Source: Xylaria sp. FL1777
Taxonomy: Eukaryota; Ascomycota; Sordariomycetes; Xylariales; Xylariaceae
Direction: 5' to 3'
DNA: 64,000 nucleotides
Assembly: GCA_022578965.1 (NCBI GenBank)
Contig: MU400539.1
Location: forward strand, 310,001 to 374,000
The number at the start of each line of letters is the position of its first letter. Positions within the stretch are counted from its first letter, which is position 1. Shown here piece after piece: positions 50,317 to 63,056 of this stretch. The notes beneath the pieces are model-generated. The model did no database searches. It saw only the letters and a list, made by a program, of their open reading frames with translations, and was not told where the DNA came from. A program made the translations under genes and the position numbers.

Positions 50317-50837
50317 TGTTACGAAATTAGCATAAGGGTGGCCTTTAAAGCGGCTTAATGCTTTTATACATACTTTGCATTTCTTTTTTTGCTAGCTAGA
50401 GCCAAAGTTATATAACAACTTATTTAGCTTATTAAGCTTACAGTAATCTAAAGCTTATTAAGCTTATAGTAATTTAAGGCTTACTAAGCTTATAATAATT
50501 TAAGGCTTACTAAGCTTACGGTAATTTAGTGCTTACTAAACTTATAGTAATCTAAAAAAAGTTATTACTTTTTTTATTTTTCTTTTGTTTATATAATTAT
50601 ATACTTTTTATATTTAGTTATTTATTTAGTTTTAGCTCTTTAGCTATTAATTTTTTTATAACTGCTAAGCATTAATATATTTATTACTTTTAATTTTTTA
50701 AAACTTTTATTAATGTATAGTAATAAAAGTATTTTAAAAACCTTTTTAACGAACTACTATTAAAAATTCTATTGTTATTTATAAATTAAGACTTTAAAAG
50801 CAAACTTATTATATTAATATATAATAAGTTTGTTATA
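50317..50837 (+). repeat. Inner element 5' LTR, 521 bp
   Basis: Begins TGTTACGAAATTAGCATAAGG. Contains five tandem copies of a 26-27 bp unit (GGCTTACTAAGCTTATAGTAATTTA type) at about 50424-50555. Confidence 0.93.
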
Positions 50838-53800
50838 CTTTAATAGTTTTTTAATTAATAAAACTTAATATATAAAAATAAATACTAGTATAAAAAGTTA
50901 AATAATAAACAATTTATAAAATAAACTTTTAAAAATATACTAAGAAAATATTTAAAGAATAAAAATGCTAAATAGTATTATATAAGTAAACTTTACTTAA
51001 TAATTAATAAACTAAATTTAAGTTATACTATTAAAAACAAAAAGTTAAAAATTAAGTTTAAAAATTTTAAAGACTTTTAGAACTAATAACGTACTAAAAT
51101 AATAAACTTTAGCACTTTTATTAGCTATTTTTATTAAAAAAAAAGCAGTAGCAAAAAAAAAAAAGTTAAGCAATAATAATAAAAAAAAACTAACGTTAAT
51201 ATTAGTACTATAAAGCAAACTAGTTGCTTTAATTTAAAAAATAGCTTAAATATTAAGCATTATAACTTTTAAACTAGTGTAAATATTAGTTATAATAATT
51301 AAAGCAGTAATAATAATTGCTATTATAATAATAAGTTAAAGCTTTAAACAAGTAATTATATTATAACTAATATTAATATTATTATTAGTAAACTTAATGC
51401 TTATTTTTATTATTATTATACCTAAAATAATAACTTAAAATAAAAAACTTAACTTTTTATTATTATTATTGCTTTTATTATTAAAATTATTTATAATATT
51501 AAAAATGCTAAACATTAAAAGTTTTAAACTTATTGCTTTAAAGCTTTATAATAAATTTATAAATATAAAAGCTTTTTTAATTTATGTTAAACTTTATTTA
51601 AAATAGCATTTTACTATTATTACGAAAAAAAACTAAAAAATAATAATTACTTTATAATTTTTGTTAAGAAAAGTATTAAAATAGTTTTAATTTATTTTGA
51701 AAAATTTTCTAAAAGCTAATAAGTTAATTAACTTTAAGCTAAAAATAAAAAAGATTTTTAAAAATTACGTTAAGTTTAAAAATTAAATAAAAGCACTGTT
51801 TAAAAACTTTTAAAAAGCAAAACACGCAAAAAAAGCATTTTATTACTTAAAATAAACAAAAATAGCAGCAAATTATGCTATAAAATTTAAACAATTAATA
51901 ATAATTTTAAAATTACTTAAGCTTATATTATTTTATTTATTTTATAGTAAACTTAAGATTTAAATTTAAAATAAATTATGCAAAATAAATAAACTAGCAA
52001 AAATTAATACATATATTAATATAGCTATTATAATTAATTAATGATTATTTAACTAGTATTTTAAAACTAAAAGAACTAAAAAAAATAAAAAAAAAAATAC
52101 TTAGGAAAATATTAAATAAAGATTTAAGCAAATTAATAAAGTTTAAAAATAATAATCCTGAAATATATTTAAAGTTAAATGTTATAACTGTAAAAAAAAA
52201 AGATACTTTTAAAAACAATGCTAATTTAAAAAAAAAAACAGAAAAAAAAGCTATAAAAAAAGAAAGATTTTTTAACCTAAGAAAAAAATACAAGTTATAA
52301 AAGTTTAAAACAACAAAAAATAATAAAGCAATTTAAAAAATACGTTTTTAAAGCAAAAATATAAAATTGTTATTTTAAGTTAAAACAAAAATGCTACATT
52401 AAATAAATTTAAATGCTTTATTTATATAAATTAAAATAAATAAGCATATAAATATTATTTAAAAGCTTTATAATTATTAAAATAAATTACAAAAAAATAT
52501 ATTTGCTATATAAACGATTAAAGTTATTTAATATATAACTTAAAAAAATAGTTTAATTAAAAGTAGCAAATAATAAAAAATAATAAATTAACATAGTTAA
52601 TAAACTTATAAAACTATAAAAACTTTAAATTATTAAAGCTTAAAATATAGCTTAAAAAAAATTATGTTTAAAAAAACAAAACTATAACTATAAATAGTAT
52701 AGTTATTAAACTAATTATAAACTATTAAAACATTTAGTTGTTAAATAAACTTAAAAAAATAGAACTTATAAAACTTTAAAGCAAAAATAAATAAAATTAA
52801 AAGCTATAAAAAATACTACAAAAAAAGAACTAATAAAAATAAATAAAGTATTTTTATAGTTTAAATTGCCTTAAATGTAATAAAATAAAAAAGCATTAAT
52901 AGTTAGTGCAAAAATTAATACGTTTTAAAAACTAAAGCTAGTAATTTAACTAATTGCTAAAAGTTATTATTATAATAAAACTATAATAAAAAATAATAAT
53001 AATATTTTATGCTTAAAAAATCTAAAACATAATAAAATATTATAAAATTATTATATAATATATTATTATTATTAATATTTATTTAATAAACTAAAAAATA
53101 ATTAGTTTTTTAAACAAATTGTAAAAACAGAAATATAAAACTTTTATAAATTAAAATAGTTAGTTATAATTATAGTTTATTATAAAAATCTATAAAAATT
53201 TATAACATTTAAGAAAAAGTTTAACTATACTTATAATACTATTTTAAAAAAATATAAAAATAACTGCTATAAATATTATTAGCTAATTAAAGTATAGCTA
53301 TACTAAAAAATAGTTGCTAAAAGTAAAAAAGCTTAAAAACTGCGATTTAAAGCTTAACTAAAAGCAAAAACAAAACAAAATGTAATAATATTTAAAGTGC
53401 AAAATAAAACAAGCATTTAAACATTTTATAAAAAAAAATCAAAAAATAAAATAAGCACTTATTAAAAAAGCAGCAAGTAGCTAAAAAAACTAAAGCTTTA
53501 TATAAAGTTTAATATAATAACTAATAAAACTAATTTAAAGTTAAACTTATATATTAAAAAAAGAAATATAATATTTTAATTAACTTAAAAGCATAAATTA
53601 ATATAATTTTACTTAAAGTAGTAAAACAAAATAAAATTTTTTAGAAATATAAGCAAAGATCTTAAAAAATTAAAAAATTTAATAAAAGCATTTTTAGCTA
53701 TAATAACAGTTGTATATTTAAAAAAACTAAACTTTTTAATATATTTATATAAAAACACAAAAAACGAATTATATTAAATATTACTAATATATTTAATTAT

Positions 53801-54209
53801 AATATTATTTTAGAAATATTATAGCTAAAAACTAGTAACTTTTTAATTTAATAAAAAGCAAAAATTATTAATTAAAAAAGCAAAAAATAAAGTAAGAAAA
53901 TTAGAAAAATCGCAAAAGAAATTCTGAACAAAATATTAAAAGTATATTATAAATTTTACAAACTATTTAAAAAAAAAGAAAAAAAAAAACTTCTTAAATA
54001 TAGCTTATAAAATTATTATATTTTTATTAAGAAAAAATATTAACTAAAGCTTTATTAAATATATTATATAAGCTTAAATAAAACAAACGTTTTATAAAAA
54101 TACATTTAAAAAAACTTAGCAAAAAAATTTTTAAAAAAATTTTAGTTATTTGCTAAATACTTTATAGTACTAATACTTAAAATAAAAAATAAAAAACAAT
54201 TAATTAATA

Positions 54210-54560
54210 AAAAAAAAAAACTAGTATAGCAAATAATAGTTAATTATTAATTATTAAACGTAATTACTATTATAAATAAATACTTTTTTATTTTGCTAGT
54301 AATTATAAAAAAAAACATTAGTTAAGCAAAATAGTTTATAGCAGTTAATATTTTAAATAAATATTATGTTATTAAAATAGCTAAAAAAAAAAAATAAAAA
54401 ACTGCTATATAAATAATATATAGATTATATAAGTATATAGTTATGCTATAAAAACTATAAAACGTACTAGCTAGCTTTTAATATATAATAATAACGATTT
54501 TATAGAAGTTTTTAAATAAATTTGTGTTTATTTATTTAAATAATATTTTAATTTACTTTA
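54210..54560 (+). pseudogene. Reverse transcriptase remnant of the inner element
   Basis: Plus-strand translation with stops retains the Gypsy RT pattern: an RNYYYK block (normally RNRYP), the NIL..YYVIKIAEEEK-like segment before KTAI (normally RIAEGEEWKTAF), RLYKYIVM (normally GLYEYLVMPFGL), then the VYLFK..FNLL region in place of YLDDILI. Confidence 0.8.
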
Positions 54561-54989
54561 AAACATTAAAAAAACATAAAAAACATATAACTTAAGTATT
54601 AAAAACACTTAAATAAGCAGAATTATAACTTAATATAAAAAAATATATATAGTATATATAAAAAATCGACTTTTTAAGATTTATAATTACTTTAAAACAA
54701 ATATAAATTTAATAGTTAAAAATTAATATAATATAAAACTAGAAAATATTTAATTTAGCTATTATTATAAATATATAACAAGCATTAGAATTTTTGAACT
54801 ATGTTTAAATATTAATTTAAAACTTTAAGAAAATAGCATTTTACTTTATAAAGTATATAAAAAAAAAATACGAAAAAAGGTTTTTTTTAATTTTAAAAAA
54901 AGCTTAAGAAGCTTTTAAAGAATTAAAACTAAAAGTTATTTTTAACTTTATAGTTAAACTACTTAATTTACAAAAAAAGAAAAAGCTAA

Positions 54990-55320
54990 AAATAAATGTT
55001 TTAAATAGTATAATTATAAAAGTTTTAAAATAACTAAAAAATAATAAAAAATAACACTTAGTAGCTTATTACTTTAAAGTACTATAAAACGTAGCATTAT
55101 AATACTTTATATATAACAAAGAACTGCTTGCAATTATTATAGCACTTAAAAAGTAAAAACTGTTTTTTATAGAAACTATAAAGCTAATTAAAATTTATTT
55201 AAATTATTAAAACTTAATGAAATTTATAACTATGCAAAAAATTATTAAATAATATAAGAATTAGATGGTTTTTTTTTTTAAATTTAACTTTAAAATATGC
55301 TACATTAAAAGAAAAAAAAA
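54990..55320 (+). pseudogene. RNase H remnant of the inner element
   Basis: The frame at 55112-55162 reads YNKELLAIIIALKK, a clear match to the YDKELLAI block of Ty3/Gypsy RNase H. Confidence 0.9.
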
Positions 55321-55539
55321 CATTTAAGCAAATATACTAAGCTAACAAAGTTAAAAAAGATTTAAAGTTTTAAAAAAAAACATTTAAGTATTATATCCTT
55401 AAAAAAATAAAAGCTTAAAAGTTAAAATTATACTTAAGAACTTTATAAATATATAGCTATAATAAGCTTATAACTTAGAAAAATTAGTATAATTACAAAA
55501 ACATAAAAAATTAAAAAATAACAAGCTAATATATAAACA

Positions 55540-56010
55540 TAAGGTTTATTTACTGAAATCTTTATAAAACAAGTTTATTAAGAAATTTTACGAATATTTA
55601 TTATATAAACACTAAAAAGCAATAAAAATAGTTAAATAACTATAAAAAAAATATAATTTTTTAAAACTATAAAACATAGTTAAATTTATTATAAAAAAGT
55701 GCAATATTTATAATAAAGCTAAAGTAGCTTAATATAAGCTTTATAAACTGCTATAACTTATATAAATACTTAAATAAGCATAACATATTATTGCTTAAAA
55801 TTTTATTATAGCATTACTTTTATTAACTAATTTAGTTATAAAAGTATAATATAATAAAATATAAGTTATTATTAATAAATTTACTAAGTATGCTTATTTT
55901 TTACTGTTTAAAGAAAATATAATAGTTAAATAACTTATATATGCTTTTATATGCTAATATTTAAATAAACATAAACTACTAAAAAAGATTGTTTTAAATA
56001 AAAATAAATT
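55540..56010 (+). pseudogene. Integrase remnant of the inner element
   Basis: Plus-strand blocks VYLPKSL, KKCNIYNKAKVA (zinc-binding CxxC half, second Cys mutated), LLLTNLVIKV*YNKI*VIINKFTKYAYFLLFKE (normally YDSILVIVDRFTKYAYFLPFKE) are in the correct order. The first catalytic Asp of the core reads Asn. Confidence 0.9.
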
Positions 56011-57548
56011 GTTTACTTTTAAGTTTAAAACTAGTTTTTTTAAACTTATTAGTATTAAACTAAAGTTTTTAACTGCTTACTACTTATAAACAAATAAACA
56101 AATAAAAAAACTAAACTAAATATTAAAACAATATTTATAAAGTTATATTAACTACTAATAAAACAATTAAGTAAAACTATTATTAATAGCATAGATTTTA
56201 TATAATATATTAATAAATAAAAATATAAACATATTTTTGTATAAAGCTATTTATGAATAATAAATAATTATTAAAAAACAAAAAAAAACATTAATAAAAG
56301 CACTTGTTATTTTAACTATAGTACTTTAAGCAAGAATTATTACAACAAAAATTAAAATATTACAAGCTAAACTATAATTATGTTTTTAGTTTTTATAACA
56401 ACAAATGTTAATATATTATAACAAAAAACAAACTAAAGAACTAGCTTTTAAAAAAGAAAACAAAGTTTACTTGCTATAATAAAAACAAAATGCAAATATT
56501 AATATTTTTTAAATTAAAACAAAACAACCAAGCAATAAATTAAAATTTAAAAAACTTGGCCTTTTTAAAATTAAAGAAGTTATTTTATTTATTAACTATA
56601 AACTATTATTACTAAAGAATATATAAATTTACTTTATTTTTTATATTTTTTTACTAAAACTAGCACTTATTAAAATATTTATTAAAATATAATTAGAAAT
56701 AAAAACAAATTAAAACGTTTATAAAGTTAAAAGTATATTAGATTTTTGTTAAAACAACAATAACTTAAAGTATTTTATTAAATAAAAAAAATATTTATAT
56801 ATTAATAATACTTAAGAACTTAAAAAATACTTAAAAACTACTAAAGTAATTATAAGTTAGTTTTATTGTTAATATTTTAACTGCTTAAAACTAAAGAAAA
56901 AAAGTTAACTTTAAAAAAAACGCTTAAGAAATTTTAATTAAACTTAAATAAAGCAGCTTGTATTACTTTAGCTTGCTTTTTTTATTGTTTTTGCTTTTTT
57001 GCTAGCGCTTTTTGTTTTTTTTTAATGCGTTTTATTTTGTTTAGTTTATTTAAGAACTAAAGCTTTTGCTAAACTATTTTAATACTTTTTGCTTTTAAAA
57101 AACGTTTTTGTGTATAAAGCTAAGCTAACTTGCTTAAAACAAAATTAAAGCTATTTTAAGCTTGTTTTAGTTTTTTTTAAACTAGAAATAACTGTTGTTT
57201 TGTTTGCTTTTTTTCTTTTTTAAAACAATAATATTTAGAAACTATATTGTTAATTAAGTTAATTAAAACTTCTAATCTATTGCAAAAGCAACTAGCATGT
57301 ATGCATTTAAAACAACAAAACATATTATTTATTATTTTGTATATTAATAACTAATTAAAGCAGCAAAAGTAAAACATAATTTTATAGCTAGTAAAATTAA
57401 TAAAAAAAGCAAAAACAAATTTTTGCTTTGTTTTAAATAAGCAGTTAATTTTTTTAATGCGCTTTAATATTATAACATATAAAAAAAAAGAAAGAAAAAA
57501 TACTTACAGAAAATTATTAAAATAACAATTTTAGAAAAAAAAGAATAA

Positions 57549-58069
57549 TGTTATAAAATTAGCACAGAGGTAGCTTTTAAAGCGGCTTAATGCTTTTATA
57601 TATACTTTGCACTTTTTTTTTTGCTAGCTAAAGCTAAAGTTATATAATAACTTATTTAGCTTACTAGGCTTATAGTAATTTAAAGCTTACTAAGCTTATA
57701 ATAATTTAAGGCTTACTAAGCTTACAGTAATTTAAAGCTTACTAAGCTTATAATAATTTAATGTTTATTAGACCTGCAGTAATCTAAAAAAAGTTACTAC
57801 CTTTTTTACTTTTTTTTTATTTATATAATTATGTATTTTTTGTATTTAGTTATTTACTTAGTTTTAGCTTTTTAGCTATTAATTTCTTTATAACTGCTAA
57901 GCACTAATATACTTATTACTTTTAATCTTTTAAGACTTTTATTAATGCACAGTAGTAAAAGTACTCCGAAAACTTCTTTAACGGATTATTGTTAAGGATT
58001 CTATTGTTACTTGCAAATCAAGACCCCAAAAGCAAACCTGTTATATTAATATATAACAGGTCCGTTATA
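57549..58069 (+). repeat. Inner element 3' LTR, 521 bp
   Basis: Same length as the 5' copy but clearly richer in G and C (for example CAAGACCCCAAAAGC and TAACAGGTCCG), so it is less mutated than its partner. Five internal tandem units. Followed by TTAAG. Confidence 0.93.
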
Positions 58070-59388
58070 TTAAGCTATATAAAACTATTTATTTTTATAA
58101 ATAGTTTATTTATAAATAATACTAATATAACTTTATAACTTAGATTTATTATTATATTTGCAATAAAGCATTATATAAAAAAAAATCTAGCTTTTAAAAT
58201 TAAAGAAAATATTATATATTAAAACTTTAGCAAATATAAGTAAATAACGCAAAGTATACTAGCTAATAAATTATATAGCATAATAAATAGCTTTAATAGC
58301 ACTATAGCTTTTTATATAACGCTTTAAAAAATTATAGTTACGCTAAAAATACTTTTAATTTTTGCTATACTATATTTAAACTTAAAATCGTTATATAACT
58401 ATTTAATAAAGCTAAGAACTACTTAGAAAAAACGCTTTATAATTAATATTATATTACTTAAAAAATCGTACAAAAAAAAAAAAATCTCCGAAGTATAATA
58501 AATTAATAGCAAAAATAATTCAGCTAACGCGTTTACAAAAAAAACATTAAACTAAGCGCTAAAAACCCTAGTATTTACAAACTAGCTAACCGTACAAATA
58601 AAAGCATTTATAAAAAAAAATAAAAACAACTTTTATATAAACAAATTAAAAAAAAAAAGTCAAAAAAATACTTTTGTACAAAAATTGTTATAATAATTAT
58701 ATAATAAATAAAAAAGCAATAAGCAAATATATTTAATTTTAAAAAAAATACTAAAAACTATAAAACATTATAAATCTTATATTTTTTTTTGTATAACTAT
58801 TTTTTAAGCTATATATAAATGCTTAACATTTTTTTTTATTTTTTTTACTAAATTACTATGCAACATTTAACTTTTCTTTATTTATTTAAATATAATAATT
58901 GTAATAAGTATTATATAATTGCTAAACGTACGCAATATACGTATTACTTTAAAATTTTATTACTTGTTAGTAACTTTAAAATAAAAAGCTTTTGTAGTTT
59001 ATATAAGTATTTTAGCTGCATAAAACAACTATAGTGCTACATAACTAAATAAATACCGCACAAAAGTAGCTTTTATAACAAATTATTTAAGCTATAATAA
59101 AAGTAATTAAAGCACTATATAAAATTCAAACCTTAATATTAACTAAAAACATTAATATAACTTAAAACTTATTACTTTTTATATAATAAACAATTATTAG
59201 CAAACTATTTAAACAATAAGCTATACAAAAAAAAAACAGATATATATATTTATACATAGTAACTAAAAGAATAATTAATTGCTAAAATTACTAGTTAGTA
59301 GTTATATAATATTATAACTACTGTTTTAGCTTATAATGCAAAACTAGCAACTATTAATGTTATATTATAATAAAGCAGCTATTATATA

Positions 59389-59436
59389 AATATATATATA
59401 TATATATATAAGTATATATATAAGAATAACTAAATA
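59389..59436. repeat. (AT)n microsatellite
   Basis: About twenty bases of pure alternating AT followed by short imperfect copies. Confidence 0.85.
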
Positions 59437-59961
59437 TAAAGCTATTATAAATATATATATATACGTATAAAACAGCTAATAGTAAAATAAATAGCTATAT
59501 AAAATAAAAAGTCTAAAAATATAAAAGCAACAAAAAGCACTGCAAAATTTGAGCTTTTTTTATAAACAAAGCCTAGCTTTTATACTTTAATATATTATTA
59601 AACTTGCTGCTATATAAAAAAAAAACCCTTAATTAACCTTAGTATAAATTGCTTACTACTAATATTTTACTTTATACTATTAGCTAACATTAGTTAATTA
59701 TATAATAATAAAAACAAAGAACTTTAATTATGCTAGTAATAATTAAACTATATAAAGGTTTAAATGCTTTACTTAAAAAGCAACTACTTTTAAACTTAAG
59801 CTTTATATAACTATAAAGTTTAAAAAAAGCAAACATATAAGCAATCCTTTTTTTGCAAGAACTAAAGTACTAAATGTTTAACTTTTTACAGAACTATTTT
59901 TTTTTATTTCTTTTAAATAGCATTATACAAAAGAAATTATAACTAAAAAAAAAGTAGCTAG

Positions 59962-60248
59962 TGTTAAAATAACTAGTTATTAGTTGTAACTTTTATATAT
60001 AGTACATATAATAGGTTTTACACGAAAACTACTTTATGTAAAAGCTATTGCATAAACTAAAGTAATCTTGGTATTAGTTTAGCTCGTACGCTAGCAAAGT
60101 TCTTACACATAAAGAAAAACTTTTGCTTTATATAAACTTTCTTTTTTTTTAAATATACAGAATATAAACAGCTTATAATACAAAAATTATTGTATTTTAT
60201 TTTAGCATATATGTGTTAAACGTATAATTATATAAAGCTTATTTAATA
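59962..60248 (+). repeat. Middle element right LTR, 287 bp
   Basis: Full-length match to 45119-45405. Retains more C and G (for example CTCGTACGC where the left copy has CTTGTATGC). Followed by GTAGC. Confidence 0.92.
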
Positions 60249-62482
60249 GTAGCAATAATATATTATATAGCAATTTTATAATATTTTATTATATTTTAAA
60301 TCTTTTAAGCGTAAAATATTATTATTATTTTTTATTATAGTTTTATTATAGTAATAACTTTTAGCAATTAATTAAATTGCTAGCTTTAGTTTTTAAAACG
60401 TATTAGTTTTTGCGTTAACTATTAGTGCTTTTTTGTTTTATTATATTTAAAACAGTTTAAGCTATAAAAATACTTTATTTATTTTTATTAGTTTTTTTTT
60501 TGTAATATTTTTTATAGCTTTTAATTTTATTTATTTTTGCTTTAAAGTTTTATAAGTTCTGTTTTTTTAGGTTTATTTAGCAATTAAGTGTTTTAATAAT
60601 TTATAATTAGCTTAATAATTATACTATTTATAGTTATAGTTTTGTTTTTTTAAACATGATTTTTTTTAAGCTATATTTTAAGCTTTAATAATTTAAAATT
60701 TTTGTAGTTCTATAAGTTTATTAATTATATTAATTTACTACTTTTTATTATTTGCTACTTTTAGTTAAACTATTTTTTTAAGTTATATACTAAATAACTT
60801 TAATTGTTTATATAGTAAATATATTTTTTTGCAATTTGTTTTAATAATTGTAAAGCTTTTAAATAAGATTTATATGCTTATTTATTTTAACTTATATAAA
60901 TAAAGCATTTAAATTTATTTAATATAATACTTTTGTTTTAACTTAAAATAGCAATTTTATACTTTTGCTTTAAAAACATATTTTTTAAATTGCTTTATTA
61001 TTTTTTGTTGTTTTAAACTTTTATAACTTATACTTTTTTTTTAAGTTAAAAAATCTTTCCTTTTTTATAGCTTTTTTTTCTGTTTTTTTTTTTAAATTAG
61101 CATTATTTTTAAAAGTGTTTTTTTTTTTTATAGTTATAACATTTAACTTTAAATATATCTCAGAATTATTATTTTTAGATTTTATTAATTTACTTAAATT
61201 TTTGTTTAATATTTTTTTAAGTATTTTTTTTTGTTTTTTCTAGTTTTTTTAGTTTTAAAGTACTAATTAAATAATTATTAATTAATTATAATAACTATAT
61301 TAATATATATATTAATTTTTGTTAATTTATTTATTTTATATAGTTTATTTTAAATTTAAGTTTTAAGTTTACTATAAAATAAATAAAATAATGCAAGCTT
61401 AAGTAATTTTAAAATTACTGCTAATTGTTTAAATTTTATAGCATAATTTACTATTGCTTTTATTTATTTTAAGCAATAAAATGCTTTTTTTATATATTTT
61501 GCTTTTTAAGTATTTTTAAATAATACTTTTATTTAATTTTTAAACTTAACATAGTTTTTAAAAAAATTTTTTGTTTTTAGCTTAAAGTTAATTAACTTAT
61601 TACCTTTTAAAAAATTCTTTAAAATAAGTTAAAACTATTTTAATACTTTTTTTAACAAAAATTATAAAATAGTTATTACTTTTTAATTTTTTTTTGTAAT
61701 AATAATAAAATGTTATTTTAAATAAAGTTTAACATAAATTAAAAAAGCTTTTATATTTATAAATTTATTATAAAGCTTTAAAGTAATAAGTTTCAAACTT
61801 TTAATGTTTAGCATTTTTAATATTATAAATAATCTTAATAATAAAAGTAATAGTAATAATAAAAAGTTAAGTTTTTTATTTTAAATTATTACTTTAAATA
61901 TAGCAGTAATAAAAATAAGCGTTAAGTTTACTAATAATAATATTAATATTAATTATAGTATAATTATTTATTTAAAGCTTTAATTTATTATTATAATAAT
62001 AAGTATTATTACTGCTTTAATTACTATAATTAATATTTATATTAGTTTAAAAGTTATAACACTTAATATTTAAGCTATTTTTTAAGTTAAAACAACTAGT
62101 TTGCTTTATAGTATTAGCATTAACATTAGTTTTTTTTTATTACTACTACTTAATTTCTTTTTTTTTACTACTGCTTTTTTTTTAATAAAAATAGCTAATA
62201 AAAGTACTAAAGTTTATTATTTTAATATATTATTAATTTTAAAAGTCTTTAAAATCTTTAAACTTAATTTTTAACTTTTTGTTTTTAGTAGTATAACTTA
62301 AATTTAGTTTTATTAGTTATTAAATAAAGTTTATTTATGTAATACTACTTAATATTTTTGTTTTTTAAATATCTTTTTAGTATACTTTTAAAAGTTTATT
62401 TTATAAATTGTTTATTATTTAATTTTTTATACTAATATTTGTTTTTATATATTAAGTTTTATTAATTAAAAAGCTATTAAAA

Positions 62483-62976
62483 TATAATAAACTTATTATA
62501 TATTAATATAATAAGTTTGCTTTTAAAGTTTTAATTTGCAAGTAATAATAAAATCTTTAATAATAGTTCGTTAAAAAGGTTTTTAAAGTATTTTTATTAC
62601 TATGCATTAATAAAGGTCTTAAAGAATTAAAAGTAATAAATATATTAATGCTTAGCAGTTATAAAAAATTAATAGCTAAAAAACTAAAACTAAGTAAATA
62701 ATTAAATACAAAAAATACATAATTATATAAACAAAAAAAAAGTAAAAAAAGTAATAATTCTTTTTAAATTACTGTAAGTTTAGTAAGCATTAAATTATTA
62801 TAAGCTTAGTAAACTTTAAATTATTATAAGCTTAGTAAGCTTTAAATTACTATAAGCTTAGTAAACTAAATAAGTTATTATGTAACTTTAGCTTTAGCTA
62901 GCAAAAAAAAAGGTGCAAAGTATATATAAAAGCATTAAGCCGCTTTAAAAGCCACCTTAGTGCTAATTTTGTAACA
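62483..62976 (-). repeat. Outer element 5' LTR (right in window), 494 bp
   Basis: Same length and orientation as 40144-40637, with four internal tandem units; ends GTGCTAATTTTGTAACA. Followed by CTAAT. Confidence 0.93.
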
Positions 62977-63056
62977 CTAATATATAATAGCTTTAATACG
63001 CACGTAACGTTGTTATAAAATTTTATTTTTATAATATATTTAAATATTTATAAAGA

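Larger units (their letters stand above)
50317..58069 (+). mobile_element. Inner Ty3/Gypsy LTR retrotransposon of the nest
   Basis: A 7,753-bp element with 521-bp LTRs (50317-50837 and 57549-58069) and a perfect 5-bp duplication TTAAG (50312-50316 and 58070-58074), inserted in the middle element. Same family as the outer element but in the opposite orientation. It exceeds the outer element by 55 bp, almost exactly two extra 27-bp LTR repeat units. Plus-strand order is gag-like region, RT, RNase H, integrase. Many stops in all frames mean it is inactive. Confidence 0.94.
45119..60248 (+). mobile_element. Middle LTR retrotransposon of the nest, unclassified
   Basis: Bounded by 287-bp direct LTRs (45119-45405 and 59962-60248). 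Flanking pentamers are ATAGC (45114-45118) and GTAGC (60249-60253), a 5-bp duplication with one G/A change. Removing the inner element and one of its duplications leaves 7,372 bp. Internal sequence is 45406-50316 plus 58070-59961. I could not align it with Gypsy or Copia motifs on either strand. Orientation is set as plus from a weak purine tract before the right LTR, so it is provisional. Confidence 0.83.
40144..62976 (-). mobile_element. Outer Gypsy LTR retrotransposon of the nest
   Basis: Minus-strand element with 494-bp LTRs at 40144-40637 and 62483-62976, flanked by the 5-bp duplication CTAAT (40139-40143 and 62977-62981). It is split by the middle element. Subtracting 15,135 bp leaves 7,698 bp. 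Its 3' half (40638-45118) is the reverse complement of inner-element 53.08-57.55 kb, and its 5' half (60254-62482) that of 50.84-53.07 kb. Across the break the sequence (AAATAAATATTAAT, then AATAATATATTATAT) continues exactly as in the inner copy near 53.08 kb. RNase H at about 43.05-43.10 kb and integrase at about 42.25-42.65 kb read on the minus strand. All frames are dead. Confidence 0.92.

Noticed and set aside
52045..52293. 82-residue minus-strand Phe-rich frame
   Set aside because: Antisense shadow of the Lys-rich gag-like region of the inner Gypsy element.
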